A stretch of 64,000 nt of DNA from DASSNR01 sp036278935 (GCA_036278935.1 DASUKA010000115.1:3745-67744); one strand, 5' to 3'. Shown: positions 43,512 through 52,570, numbered from the stretch's first letter. Numbers and translations: made by a program. Notes: generated from the sequence alone by a model not told the origin.

Positions 43512-43970
43512 TCACACCAGCAGTGCTGACGCACAGATGAGGGCCACGACGACGATGGCCGCTGTGAGTGCGGTGCCTGGCGATGGCCGCACCGACAGGC
43601 GCGCGTGGACGATCGCAAAGAGTACGACGAGCGCCGCCTTCACGGCGAGAACCGCGCCAAAACGCTCGCTCCAGAACGCGGGAGACAGCAGCTGCGCCGC
43701 GGCGACGCCGCGCGTGCTCATCAGAACCGCGCCGCTCACGACCATGAACAGCACCAGCAGCCATCCCAGTCCGAGGATCGGCACGCGCACCGCGCGCGGC
43801 AGCAGAAAGGGAGGCCAGCGCGAGGCCCCGATGAGCGACAGCGTGGACTCGGCGTCCATGTCCGCGGCGTGATACCGAAGGGCGAACGCCATCACCACCC
43901 AGAAGAGCGCATAGCCGCACAGCACGACCGCCGCAACGACGTGCAGATAGATAATGGGGTACGATGGCAT
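43512..43970 (-). CDS. CopD-like four-helix membrane protein (2)
   Basis: The 152-residue protein has four hydrophobic helices and an N-terminal helix IIYLHVVAAVVLCGYALFWV with one His, weaker in histidine content than its neighbour. Both have a Gly-rich second/third helix with S-GA-L/Y layout (LVLLVASGAYLLAARG versus LVLFMVVSGAVLMSTRG) followed by PAFWS, so they are diverged paralogs. The gene is 3 bases downstream of a GT4 gene and probably in the same operon. Confidence 0.72.
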   Translation of the reverse strand: MPSYPIIYLHVVAAVVLCGYALFWVVMAFALRYHAADMDAESTLSLIGASRWPPFLLPRAVRVPILGLGWLLVLFMVVSGAVLMSTRGVAAAQLLSPAFWSERFGAVLAVKAALVVLFAIVHARLSVRPSPGTALTAAIVVVALICASALLV

Positions 43971-43973
43971 CCG

Positions 43974-45239
43974 TTACTGCGTCCAGGGAGTGCAGGGGAG
44001 CGGCTCGCGCACCGGGCCGCCGTCTGGCGACGTCATGGCGATCTGCCGGGCACACACGCGCTCGAACGCGCTGGAGACATCCTCCCAGCTCTCGAGCGGC
44101 GTGTCCGCCGCGGCGGCACCCATCTTGGCAAGACGCGCCCTGGGAGGCAAGGCACGCAGCAGGTCGCCCCATCGCTCCACGGTGTTGTCGAGCAGGAACC
44201 CCGACACGCCATCCCGCACCAGCTCACGCAGCGTGCCACTGGCCACCGTGGCCACCGGGCGAGCCGCGGCCAGGAACTCCCGTACCTTGAGCGTGGCGTA
44301 TCCCACCTCCCCGGTCGGGAATGCGGAGGGATTGTAGGGAGCCACGCACAGGTCGGCCGCCGCCACGTAGCGGGGGACATCCGCGTGCGCCACGCGGCCG
44401 TGGAAGACAACCGGCACGCGGGCATCGCGGGCCAGCGCCTCGAAGGCACCGCGCTCGGGACCATCGCCCACGATATGCAGTTGCATGTCCGCGCGGGCAG
44501 AGGCTGCGAGAGCGCGGAGCAGTGGGTCGAGGTCGTGCGTCCGGTCCAGGATGCCGGCATAGAGCAGGACGGTGGGCTGCTGCGGGATGCGCAGCTCGCT
44601 TCGCGCGGGCTCCTGACGTGCGGGGCGGAAGACGCGGCGGTCCACACCCAGGCCAATGACCTCGATGCGCGCAGGATCCAGCTGCCACCGACTGACCATG
44701 GCCCGCTTGAGCGGCTCCGTTTCCGCGACCATGCAGGGGGCTTGCCGCAGGAGCCATCCCTCGAGCGAGCCTCCCGTGGCGTGACGCGCCCACTTGAGGG
44801 GGTCGCGCATGACGCGGCCCGGCGAGCCGGCAACCCGGTTCTTCACCGGAATCGATGGCGTTCCGTGCGCACGAGCTACCCGCGACACGTAACCCGTGAG
44901 CATCCAGTCCTTTTCCAGCACCAGATCGGCCGCGGGCAGTCTGGTGCGCATGGAGCGGCGCACCGCTCGCAGATATGCGGCGAATGCGGGATAGCTCATC
45001 CCGCGTGTGGCCGCGTCGTCCACCGGGCTGCCGTTACGCGCGGCCTCGGGCTGGATCTCCACGACTGGCGGATCGGACGGCTCGGGCGGCGAGACGATAC
45101 GGCGAAAGAGCAGCGTGAAATCCGCCCACGCACTCATGGCGTGTACCTGGTTGAGCACGTTGCGCGTTGGGCCCGCGGACTGGAGAAAGTCGTGCCCCGG
45201 CACGGCGTAGAGAATCGATGGACGCCGCCGGCGGGTCAT
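43974..45239 (-). CDS. Glycosyltransferase family 4 (second)
   Basis: The 421-residue GT-B enzyme has a donor domain with LLYAGILDRTHDLDPLLRAL, LHIVGDGPERGAFEALA and the glutamate pair around FPTGEVGYATLKVREFLAAARPVA. ATG at 45239 overlaps the upstream GT4 stop as ATGA. It resembles GT4 enzymes of exopolysaccharide clusters. The N-terminal SILYAVPGHDFLQSAGPTRNV is the acceptor-side strand. Confidence 0.9.
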   Translation of the reverse strand: MTRRRRPSILYAVPGHDFLQSAGPTRNVLNQVHAMSAWADFTLLFRRIVSPPEPSDPPVVEIQPEAARNGSPVDDAATRGMSYPAFAAYLRAVRRSMRTRLPAADLVLEKDWMLTGYVSRVARAHGTPSIPVKNRVAGSPGRVMRDPLKWARHATGGSLEGWLLRQAPCMVAETEPLKRAMVSRWQLDPARIEVIGLGVDRRVFRPARQEPARSELRIPQQPTVLLYAGILDRTHDLDPLLRALAASARADMQLHIVGDGPERGAFEALARDARVPVVFHGRVAHADVPRYVAAADLCVAPYNPSAFPTGEVGYATLKVREFLAAARPVATVASGTLRELVRDGVSGFLLDNTVERWGDLLRALPPRARLAKMGAAAADTPLESWEDVSSAFERVCARQIAMTSPDGGPVREPLPCTPWTQ

Positions 45240-46582
45240 TGGTGCTCGGCTGCTCCGCCAATGCGCATCTCGGTGGACGGAGTACCCGCTCCGCGCGGCC
45301 GGGACACCATTGCGCCGCTGCCATTCGCGCCGCTCCCGGCGGCGCGCTGGAGCACCTGACGCAGGACCGTCTCCGTACCGGCCGACATGGCCTCCCAGGA
45401 ATGATGCAGCTCCACATGCCGCCGCGCCCGGAGTCCTATTTCGCGCGCCAGCTCCGGCTGGGCAAGCAAGGCCAGGATGCCCGCGGCGAAGCCCGGGATA
45501 TCGCCTCTGGCCACCAGCCACCCGGTCTCACCGTGAACGACGCCGGGGGCCGATCCTGCGAACGACACCACCGGCAGTGATGCGGCCATGTAATTCAGCA
45601 GCTTGAGCGGAATGCCGTCGCATCCCAGGCGGGGATTCACGGCGATGGTTGCTCTCGCGAGAACCGCCGGTACGCCGCTGAAGCCGGTCGTCAGCACGTC
45701 AATCGCGTGCCGAACGCCGAGCGAGCGGGAGAGCACCTCGTACGGGGCGAAGGATGTGTCGGTCGCGATGACGAGCCGCGCGTCCGGCCGGCTGGCCAGG
45801 ACTGCCCGGAACGCGCGCAGCAGCACGTCGATGCCCTGATAGGGGGCAAGATTCCCCGTGAATACCACGGTGCCGTGGCCGTTCAGGGCCGTTGTCGCGG
45901 GGGGCGTGAACAGATCGCATTCCACGCCGTTCGAGATCGTGGTGATCTGCTCCGTGCGCAGCCGCGTCACCGCCAACAGCCGGTCCCTGATCGCTTCCGT
46001 CACGCTGATCACGTGATCGGCCTGGGCGGGAAGCCAGCGATCCAGCCGCTTGGCGAGCGCCAGCTTGGGAGCATGCGGGAGTACTGCCGCGTACGACGGA
46101 AGCTCGGACTCCAGCAACGTGTGCGCGTCGTACACCACGGGCACGGCATGGCGGCCCCGCGCCAGCACGGACACCAGCAATCCCTCGTAGTGATGCGCAT
46201 GGATGATGTCGATGTCATGCGCCCGAAGCACGCGCTTCACCACCGCCACGAGCAACGGATCGAGCACGAGCAGTTTGCTGATAGATGGGCCCGGCCGGGT
46301 CCGATAGCGCGTGCCCACCTGGGCAACACGATGCACGGTCAGCGCTGTCGCCCGTGCATCGTCGCCGTGCGGATAGGTGACCACGTGCACGTCATGCCCT
46401 CGGCGTTGCAGCTCTTCGGCCAGCCGCTGGATGCGCACCGGCGTGCCGCGCTGACGTGGGAAGGGGCAGGCGGCCACGACGGCAATCCGGAGGGGGCGCT
46501 CGCCGCTCTGTGCGGCCGAGACATCCGGCGACGCCCGGCGGAACGCAGCTCCATTTCTCCGCGACACGGGAGTACTCGTCAT
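45236..46582 (-). CDS. Glycosyltransferase family 4 (third)
   Basis: The 448-residue GT-B enzyme has RIAVVAACPFPRQRGTPVRI with the donor-loop glycines, IIHAHHYEGLL, and TVVFTGNLAPYQGIDVLLRAF. In the donor site the usual first Glu region reads CDGIPLKLLNYMAASLPVVS, the PxKLLxYMA form. Both ends are coupled by ATGA overlaps to the neighbouring glycosyltransferase genes, so three transferases and an SGNH protein are translated as a chain. A 30-residue N-terminal extension is low-complexity. Confidence 0.9.
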   Translation of the reverse strand: MTSTPVSRRNGAAFRRASPDVSAAQSGERPLRIAVVAACPFPRQRGTPVRIQRLAEELQRRGHDVHVVTYPHGDDARATALTVHRVAQVGTRYRTRPGPSISKLLVLDPLLVAVVKRVLRAHDIDIIHAHHYEGLLVSVLARGRHAVPVVYDAHTLLESELPSYAAVLPHAPKLALAKRLDRWLPAQADHVISVTEAIRDRLLAVTRLRTEQITTISNGVECDLFTPPATTALNGHGTVVFTGNLAPYQGIDVLLRAFRAVLASRPDARLVIATDTSFAPYEVLSRSLGVRHAIDVLTTGFSGVPAVLARATIAVNPRLGCDGIPLKLLNYMAASLPVVSFAGSAPGVVHGETGWLVARGDIPGFAAGILALLAQPELAREIGLRARRHVELHHSWEAMSAGTETVLRQVLQRAAGSGANGSGAMVSRPRGAGTPSTEMRIGGAAEHQ

Positions 46583-47826
46583 AGCATCCCTCGGATGAGT
46601 CGCCAATACGCGTTCGCGATGCCGTCGAGCAGTCGTCTGGCCGCGCGCTCCACACTCGTGGCCGTCGCTTCCGACCGCAACGGCACGGGGCCGCCTTGCA
46701 GCAGTATTCGGTCGGAGCATCGCCGGCTGCGCTGAATGTGTCGCCGGCGCGCGAGGAGATCGCGCGCGTGCGTGGCGATCCACCACGCGGCGCGCCCCCA
46801 CTCGCCCAGCCACCCCTTCTTCACCACCCCCACGAACTGCACGCCCTCGTACGTAGCGAGCACGGGGAAGAGCAGCACGAGCGACCTGACGGAAAAGTTC
46901 TTGATGAGGAAGATCCACCGGTTTCTGATATGCCCGGCAATGCGCAGCCTGGAGTACCCCCCCAGTGCGCGGATCGAGACGCCCTGCGTGCCCGCTCCGT
47001 GCATGCACGACGCGGCGGGAACGGCAAGAACGCGCCGCCCCATGAGACGCAGCCGGTAGCCGAAATCGTGGTCCTCGAAGTAGATGAAAAAGTCCTCGTC
47101 AAAGGCGCCTCCCCCATCGGATCCGGGACCGGGCGCCGGCAGCCGGGACCGATCCACCAGGATGCACGCACTCACCACCGATCCAATGTCGTGCTCGTCG
47201 AGCGGCGCCGATCCGTACGGCACTCCCTCGTGGTGGAGAATCTGCTGGCCCAGAAAGTGGGCATCCGCGCCGTCGTACTGGATGGTCGCGCCGTCGCCCG
47301 CATGTACGATGGCGGGCATGGCCACCGCGGCGTCCGGCGTGCGCTGCAGTGCGCTGGCCAGCGCCTCGATCGCGCCTGGTGCCGGTGCAACGTCGTTGTC
47401 GATGAGTAGCACGAGATCGGTGCGGGCCTGCTGGAGGGCCACATTCCGCGCCGCCGCGGCGCCGAGGTTTCTTGGCAGTGCCACCAGCCGTACGCCGGGA
47501 AAGCGTGTCTCGACCAGGAGGCGACTCCCATCCGTGGAGGCATTGTCCACCAGGACGACCTCGCTGAGCGGCGCCCCGTGGCTGGCCAGCGCCCCGAGCG
47601 AGCACTCGAGGTAGTCCTCGCCGTTGTAGTTGATGACACAGGCGGTGAGCGGCGGATGTGACGGCAGCCGCTCGTCACCGGGAATGGCAGGCGACGGCGC
47701 GTCCACCCCAGGCGCGCGCTCCGCGGCCGCCCGTGTTTGCGCCGTGCGTGTGCGCGGCGCGGCTGACTCCGCCTGGCGGGATGCCGGCACGGTGGCGGTT
47801 GCGAACCCTCCATGCGCGGCGCTCAT
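46579..47826 (-). CDS. Glycosyltransferase family 2 with membrane-associated C-terminus
   Basis: The 415-residue protein has an N-terminal low-complexity stretch (1-58), then a rhamnosyltransferase-like GT2 domain: ACVINYNGEDYLECSLGAL, VVLVDNASTDGSRLLVE, LLIDNDVAPAPGAIEALA and FFIYFEDHDFGYRLRLMGRR (the ED catalytic motif). A hydrophobic segment near 320-340 (SVRSLVLLFPVLATYEG) suggests membrane association. It is coupled by ATGA overlaps on both sides. It likely adds a deoxyhexose-type sugar to the growing glycan. Confidence 0.9.
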   Translation of the reverse strand: MSAAHGGFATATVPASRQAESAAPRTRTAQTRAAAERAPGVDAPSPAIPGDERLPSHPPLTACVINYNGEDYLECSLGALASHGAPLSEVVLVDNASTDGSRLLVETRFPGVRLVALPRNLGAAAARNVALQQARTDLVLLIDNDVAPAPGAIEALASALQRTPDAAVAMPAIVHAGDGATIQYDGADAHFLGQQILHHEGVPYGSAPLDEHDIGSVVSACILVDRSRLPAPGPGSDGGGAFDEDFFIYFEDHDFGYRLRLMGRRVLAVPAASCMHGAGTQGVSIRALGGYSRLRIAGHIRNRWIFLIKNFSVRSLVLLFPVLATYEGVQFVGVVKKGWLGEWGRAAWWIATHARDLLARRRHIQRSRRCSDRILLQGGPVPLRSEATATSVERAARRLLDGIANAYWRLIRGML

Positions 47827-49043
47827 CCGCCGCCCGCTCCGGAGCGGGGGGTGTGCGGCGTGGATGGAACGCTGTCCACGATCCACGCGTCCAGCGCTTG
47901 CGCCACCAGTTGATTGCCGTAGGCGTTGAAGTGGATGTCGTGCTCGTAGAACGGCGGGCGCTCCGAGCCGCGCGCCCGGAAGAGGCTGTACAGATCCAGC
48001 ATCGGCAGCCCAGCCGCGCTCAGCGCCGCGCGCACGTCCCGAACGGTGGCGAGCACAGCCGGAAAGGTCGTGGCGCCGTAGATCTCTTCCTTGCTGGGGA
48101 GCAACACCACGACAAAGCGCGCCCCATCCGAGTCGGCGGCCGCGCGCAACGTGCTCAATGGCCTGATGAAATCGGACGCAAGTGCGACATCCGCACGCGT
48201 GGCCCCCCTCGCGAGCCGGCGCTGCGCGCGCACGGAGAGCAGCAGCATTTCCCCATCGGGAAAGTTCACCTGGCCCGTCAGGCTGTCGCTGCGGACAAGC
48301 CCGCGGCCGGCGTAATACACGGCGCGCAGCAGGTAGGAGCGGCTCAGCGCATCACGGATCCTCTTGAGCTCGGTGCGCCCGCCATGCGTGGTGCCGAAGC
48401 GCTCGCGGTACGCCGTGAAATCGGGGGGCGCGCCCTCCGAGCGCCAGTGCGCGAACTGCGTGGCGTTGTCAACGTCACTCGCCACCCACACCGTCGCGAT
48501 CACCACTCTGGGATGCAGCGCTCGCAGGTATGCCTGGTAGATCCGCAGTTCCTGCGCGGGAGAACCGCCGGGCAGCCCGAGGTTCAGGACGCTCCGCCCG
48601 GCCAGCGCCCGCTGCATCAGCGTGGTGAACTGGCCGTCCATCCCGACGCCAGGGCCCACCGCCAGCGAATTGCCAAGCACCGCAATATCCGGGTGGCTGG
48701 GCCAGGGCTCGTGGTTCGGAAACCCCAGCGAATCGAGCGCGACCGCGTAGCGGTAGTCCGCGGTGTGGACCGTCTCGCGCACGAGCGGCTGCGGTCGCGC
48801 GCCAAGCAGCGAATCATCCACAAAGGCGTCGAACCCCGTGGTCTCGGCGATCTTGAGCTGCTCCTGCGCCGGGCACAGTTGGGGCCAGGCCCGCAACGTT
48901 ACTTCGAGTCCCACGGCAATCACCCCGGCGGCGACAGCGATGCGGCGGAGCACTGTCCACGCGCTCGAGCGCGCCCCGGGCCCACGGTCCGGAGCCGGCA
49001 ACGGGATGTGCTGACGCGACCTTACTGGGCGGGAGACGGCCAT
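47823..49043 (-). CDS. SGNH hydrolase-family protein (paralog 3, GNS in place of GDS)
   Basis: The 406-residue protein has a membrane anchor near 33-50 and an exported SGNH domain. Block I is AVLGNSLAVGPGVGMD with S126 as nucleophile and N125 replacing Asp. NLGLPGGSPAQELR gives block II, and the C-terminal DIHFNAYGNQLVAQAL keeps Asp-x-His. It is the first gene of the minus-strand chain SGNH-GT2-GT4-GT4-CopD-like genes. The ATG at 49043 is preferred to an upstream frame extension rich in Arg/Pro. It shares VxLLPSKEE(I/L)(Y/F)GA with paralog 2. Confidence 0.82.
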   Translation of the reverse strand: MAVSRPVRSRQHIPLPAPDRGPGARSSAWTVLRRIAVAAGVIAVGLEVTLRAWPQLCPAQEQLKIAETTGFDAFVDDSLLGARPQPLVRETVHTADYRYAVALDSLGFPNHEPWPSHPDIAVLGNSLAVGPGVGMDGQFTTLMQRALAGRSVLNLGLPGGSPAQELRIYQAYLRALHPRVVIATVWVASDVDNATQFAHWRSEGAPPDFTAYRERFGTTHGGRTELKRIRDALSRSYLLRAVYYAGRGLVRSDSLTGQVNFPDGEMLLLSVRAQRRLARGATRADVALASDFIRPLSTLRAAADSDGARFVVVLLPSKEEIYGATTFPAVLATVRDVRAALSAAGLPMLDLYSLFRARGSERPPFYEHDIHFNAYGNQLVAQALDAWIVDSVPSTPHTPRSGAGGG

Positions 49044-49347
49044 CGTCGGACCTGATGCCGGTGCACGGGTCGGCGGGCAATGGGCGAACGCAGGCCGTCG
49101 CCGATGTGCGCCGTTCGGAACCCCGACCTTCCGCAAGATTCGGAACAGGGGATGCGTAGCAGGTATAATTCTGCGCAACCAGTTGATTCGTAACGCGCTA
49201 GATCATCGCTCCCGCTCTGGCCGACGGGTGCGTGCCGCGCTGCCGGCCCTCTGGATGTCGCGGCGGTACCACAGGAGCGAGGTATCGTTGCGGCGGGTGG
49301 CTGGTGCTCCACGCCCACTTCCTGTGCGGATCGCGGGTTGACGATGC
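49044..49347. other. Intergenic region between engB and the SGNH-led operon, 304 bp
   Basis: Both flanking genes are on the minus strand, so the region should hold the engB end and the SGNH promoter. It contains an AT-rich GGTATAATTC at 49162-49171 whose best TATAAT reads on the plus strand, facing no gene. On the minus strand TTATAC in the same place could serve as a -10 box, without a good -35. No hairpin with T tract was seen. Confidence 0.4.
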
Positions 49348-49977
49348 CTATCGCCACCGAGGCTGGTCGACCAGGGCGACGATCGCTTCGGCCAACTCAT
49401 CCCGCCCTTCGCCGGTGACGGCGCTGAACGGGACGATCTGCTCCGGATCGAGCCCGAGCTGTCGTTCCAGCGCCGACAGACGTGCCGCCCGTTCGCGTGG
49501 GCGCAGCTTGTCCACCTTGGTGAGCACGACGATGGTGGGCACGCCGAGCGCCGCAAGAAACTCGAGCATCTGGCGGTCCAGCGCCGTCGGGTCGTGCCGA
49601 GCATCGATCAACTGCACCACGCCGCGCAGCTGCGGGCTCTCCCGCAGATACGATTCGATGAGCGGACGCCACTGCTCGCGCGCGCTCCTGGCCACTCGAG
49701 CGAACCCGTAGCCGGGCAGGTCCGCCAGCACGAAGAGGTCGTTCACCTGAAAGAAGTTGATCTCGCGCGTCTTGCCCGGCGTCTGGCTCACTCGCGCGAT
49801 CGCCTTGCGCCGCACGAGGCGGTTGAGCAGCGACGACTTGCCGACGTTGGACCGCCCGCTCACGGCGATCTCCGGCAGGCTTGCATCGGGGCGCCAGCCG
49901 CCGGGTGCCGCCAGACCGCCCAGAAAGTCCAGCTGGCGGATGACGAGCGGATCGACGCCCACGTCGGCGGCGATCAA
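49348..49977 (-). CDS. engB: Ribosome biogenesis GTPase EngB/YsxC
   Basis: The 209-residue GTPase has G1 GRSNVGKSSLLNRL, switch-region TPGKTREINFF, G3 DLPGYGFA and G4 LTKVDK, matching EngB/YihA. It assists 50S subunit assembly and is essential in many bacteria. The start is TTG in a TTGA overlap with the lon stop; a GTG five codons later (49962) is an alternative. It is the last gene of the tig-clpP-clpX-lon-engB block. Confidence 0.93.
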   Translation of the reverse strand: MIAADVGVDPLVIRQLDFLGGLAAPGGWRPDASLPEIAVSGRSNVGKSSLLNRLVRRKAIARVSQTPGKTREINFFQVNDLFVLADLPGYGFARVARSAREQWRPLIESYLRESPQLRGVVQLIDARHDPTALDRQMLEFLAALGVPTIVVLTKVDKLRPRERAARLSALERQLGLDPEQIVPFSAVTGEGRDELAEAIVALVDQPRWR

Positions 49978-52370
49978 TGGGTGACGACCGGCTGGGCGGC
50001 GGTGTGCGCGGTGCCGAGCGCGTTCCGCAGCGCCAGCGCCAGCACCTCGTCCATGGTCGACACGGGGTGGAAGTGGACGACGTCCCGGATATCCTCCGGC
50101 AACTCGGCAACCTCCCGCACGTTCCGCTCAGGTAGGATCACATCGGTAATGCCGTTGCGCACGGCGGCCACCGACTTCTCCTTGAGTCCGCCGATGGGCA
50201 GGACCCGCCCGCGCAGGGTGATCTCGCCCGTCATCGCGATGTCACCTCGCACCGGGGTCCGTGTGAGCGCGCTCACCATGGCGACCGCGATGGCAATGCC
50301 TGCCGAGGGGCCGTCCTTGGGCGTGGCGCCGGCCGGAATGTGCACGTGCAGGTCGTGCGCGGCGTGAAATTCGTCGTCCAGCCCCAGCACGGTAGCGCGC
50401 GAGCGCGCATAGGTCATGGCGGCGGTTGCCGACTCCTTGAGCACGTCGCCCAGGGTGCCGGTGAGCTGCAGCCGCCCGCGCCCTGGCACCACGGCGACCT
50501 CGATCTCCAGTAGCTCCCCTCCCGCTGCCGTGAAGGCCAGTCCCGTGGCCACCCCGATCTTGTCCTCGAGCGTGGCGGCACTCCAGTCGTACGGCGCCAC
50601 CCCCAGCAGATCGGGCAGCGTCGCGGCACGGACGGTCACCGGTGTGGCCTCGTGTCCCGGCGCGGCCGCCGCGCGGCGGGCGAGCTTCCGCGCAATCCGC
50701 GCGATGCGCCGCTCCAGCTCCCGCACGCCCGCCTCTCGCGTGTACAGCTGCACGATGGCGGGAACGGCGTCCGGCTCCCAGGTCACCAGGCCGGCATCGA
50801 TGCCGTGCAACGCGAGCTGGCGGGGAATCAGGAAGCGGCGTGCGATCGCGTACTTCTCGTGGTCCACGTACCCCGGCAGCCGGATGATCTCCATCCGGTC
50901 GCGTAGGGGATCCGGAATCTGCGCCAGCGAATTGGCCGTCGTGATGAAAAGCACCGGGGAGAGGTCGTAATCGGCTTCCAGGTAGTGATCGCTGAACGCG
51001 CGGTTCTGCTCCGGGTCCAGCACCTCGAGCAACGCGGCAGACGGATCACCGCGCCAGTCCTGCCCCATCTTGTCCACTTCGTCAAGCAGAATGACGGGAT
51101 TCACCACACCGGCGCGACGCATGGCCTGGATGACCCGTCCGGGCATGGAGCCGATGTACGTGCGCCGGTGCCCGCGGATCTCCGCTTCATCACGCACGCC
51201 GCCCAGCGACATGCGCACGAACTTGCGCCCCAGCGCCCGGGCCACGGAGCGGCCGAGGGAGGTCTTGCCGACGCCTGGAGGACCGACCAGGCAGAGAATC
51301 GGGCCCTCCAGTTTGCCCACCAGGGAAAGCACCGCGATGTAGTCGAGAATCCGGTCCTTCACCTCGTCCAGGCCATGATGGTCGCCGTCGAGCACGGCGC
51401 GCGCATGCGCGATGTCCAGCACGTCGTCCGTGCGTTCGGTCCAGGGGAGCGCCAGGAGCCAGTCCAGGTAGTTGCGTCCAACGCTCGACTCCGGTGAGAG
51501 CGGAGACGTGCGCCGCAGCTTTCGCAGCTCGCGCTCGGCACGCTCGGCAATGGGCGCCGGGAACCCCTTGCGGGCAATGGCCGCCGCGAGCCCGTCAAAG
51601 TCATCGCCGTCGTCCTGTCCCAGCTCGCGATGAATCGCCTTGAGCTGCTCCTGCAGGTAGAACTCGCGCTGGTTCTGGAAGAGCGAGCCGCGCACTTCAC
51701 TCTCGATCTTGCGCTCCAGGCGCAGGATCTCGATCTCCTCGGCGAGCGTCTGCGCGAGCTGCTGGTACAGCGCGCTAATGGAGCGCGCCTCCAGAAAGCG
51801 TTGCCGCGTATCGGTCGCCACGAGCAGATGCGCCGCCATGGCGAATGCCCGCTTGTCCACGGAGTCCGTGCCCTGCACCAGCGCCACGATCTCGGCTGGC
51901 AGGCGGCGATGCAGCCCCACGTACTCTTCGAACAGCGTGAGCACCCGGCGCGCCATGGCGCTCTCGTCCGCGTTCTCCGGGTTGAGGGGGGCGAAGGGCG
52001 CATCGCTGATCGTCGCGCGCAGATGGGTGCCGGTGGAGGCGTAGCGGGTCACGCGCACTCGCGCAACACCTTCCACGAGCACCTTGGTGGTCCCGTTGGC
52101 CATGCGGACGAGCTGAAGGGCGCGTCCAGCCACGCCCACGCGGAACAGATCGGCCGCCGCCGGCTCCTGCACATCGCTGTTGCGCTGGGCGACGAGCGTG
52201 ATCCAGTGGCCCGACGCGACCGCCTCTTCCAAGCTGGCCAGCGAGCCGGCGCGCCCCACCAGTAGCGGGATGACCATGTGTGGGAAGAGCACGACATCCC
52301 GGAGCGGCAGAACGCTCAGCCGCTCGCTCACCTCAAAGCGCTCATCGTCGCGAGCGAGGAGAAGTTGCAT
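49974..52370 (-). CDS. lon: ATP-dependent protease La
   Basis: The 798-residue protein has an N-terminal LON substrate-binding domain (about 10-200: LSVLPLRDVVLFPHMVIPLLV), an AAA+ module with Walker A LVGPPGVGKTSL and Walker B NPVILLDEVDKM, and the C-terminal protease with catalytic Ser689 in PKDGPSAGIA and Lys732 in GGLKEK. It degrades misfolded and regulatory proteins. The ATG at 52370 is the homologous start; it has no ribosome site but a TATATT box ends 6 bases upstream, which would give a leaderless transcript. Upstream in-frame codons lie in a palindromic repeat and are not coding. Confidence 0.96.
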   Translation of the reverse strand: MQLLLARDDERFEVSERLSVLPLRDVVLFPHMVIPLLVGRAGSLASLEEAVASGHWITLVAQRNSDVQEPAAADLFRVGVAGRALQLVRMANGTTKVLVEGVARVRVTRYASTGTHLRATISDAPFAPLNPENADESAMARRVLTLFEEYVGLHRRLPAEIVALVQGTDSVDKRAFAMAAHLLVATDTRQRFLEARSISALYQQLAQTLAEEIEILRLERKIESEVRGSLFQNQREFYLQEQLKAIHRELGQDDGDDFDGLAAAIARKGFPAPIAERAERELRKLRRTSPLSPESSVGRNYLDWLLALPWTERTDDVLDIAHARAVLDGDHHGLDEVKDRILDYIAVLSLVGKLEGPILCLVGPPGVGKTSLGRSVARALGRKFVRMSLGGVRDEAEIRGHRRTYIGSMPGRVIQAMRRAGVVNPVILLDEVDKMGQDWRGDPSAALLEVLDPEQNRAFSDHYLEADYDLSPVLFITTANSLAQIPDPLRDRMEIIRLPGYVDHEKYAIARRFLIPRQLALHGIDAGLVTWEPDAVPAIVQLYTREAGVRELERRIARIARKLARRAAAAPGHEATPVTVRAATLPDLLGVAPYDWSAATLEDKIGVATGLAFTAAGGELLEIEVAVVPGRGRLQLTGTLGDVLKESATAAMTYARSRATVLGLDDEFHAAHDLHVHIPAGATPKDGPSAGIAIAVAMVSALTRTPVRGDIAMTGEITLRGRVLPIGGLKEKSVAAVRNGITDVILPERNVREVAELPEDIRDVVHFHPVSTMDEVLALALRNALGTAHTAAQPVVTH

Positions 52371-52376
52371 GGGCCC

Positions 52377-52382
52377 AATATA
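52377..52382 (-). promoter_or_regulatory. -10 box abutting the lon start codon
   Basis: TATATT (52382-52377) is followed by only six bases, GGGCCC, before the lon ATG. At normal -10 to start-site spacing, transcription would begin at the ATG itself. No Shine-Dalgarno sequence is present. The -35 region is not recognisable, so confidence is moderate. Confidence 0.45.
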
Positions 52383-52429
52383 GCGCCCGCAGCGCCGGAA
52401 TCTGTGAGCTTTGGACGGCGAAACTGCCA

Positions 52430-52520
52430 GGGTGCAGGGAGGAGGGTGTCGGGTGTCGGGGAACGACCTGAGCGCGCGGCGCACTGAGTGCGCCCACCCG
52501 ACACCCTCCTCCCTACACCC
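52430..52520. repeat. Long imperfect inverted repeat between clpX and lon
   Basis: The left arm 52430-52455 and right arm 52495-52520 are complementary at 25 of 26 positions; the core is GGAGGAGGGTGTCGGGTG. The 39-base loop contains a second stem GCGCACT-G-AGTGCGC at 52479-52493. The arm sequence is closely related to the palindrome at 54609-54690. It lies upstream of lon, downstream of the clpX terminator-like hairpin. Confidence 0.8.
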
Positions 52521-52545
52521 GGCCGCAATGCCTCCCTAACACAAC

Positions 52546-52563
52546 GGGGCGCCTTCGCGCCCC
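52546..52563 (-). terminator. Terminator-like hairpin just after clpX
   Basis: A perfect 7-bp stem, GGGGCGC and GCGCCCC, with a four-base loop starts 8 bases after the clpX stop codon. On the minus strand it is followed by GTTGTGTTAG, which is only weakly T-rich. It may end or attenuate clpX transcription before lon. Confidence 0.5.
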
Positions 52564-52570
52564 GCTCCGT

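Noticed and set aside
49164..49169. Perfect TATAAT on the plus strand
   Set aside because: It points toward engB in antisense orientation with no plus-strand gene downstream and no -35 at suitable distance; noted only as AT-rich sequence in the SGNH promoter region.
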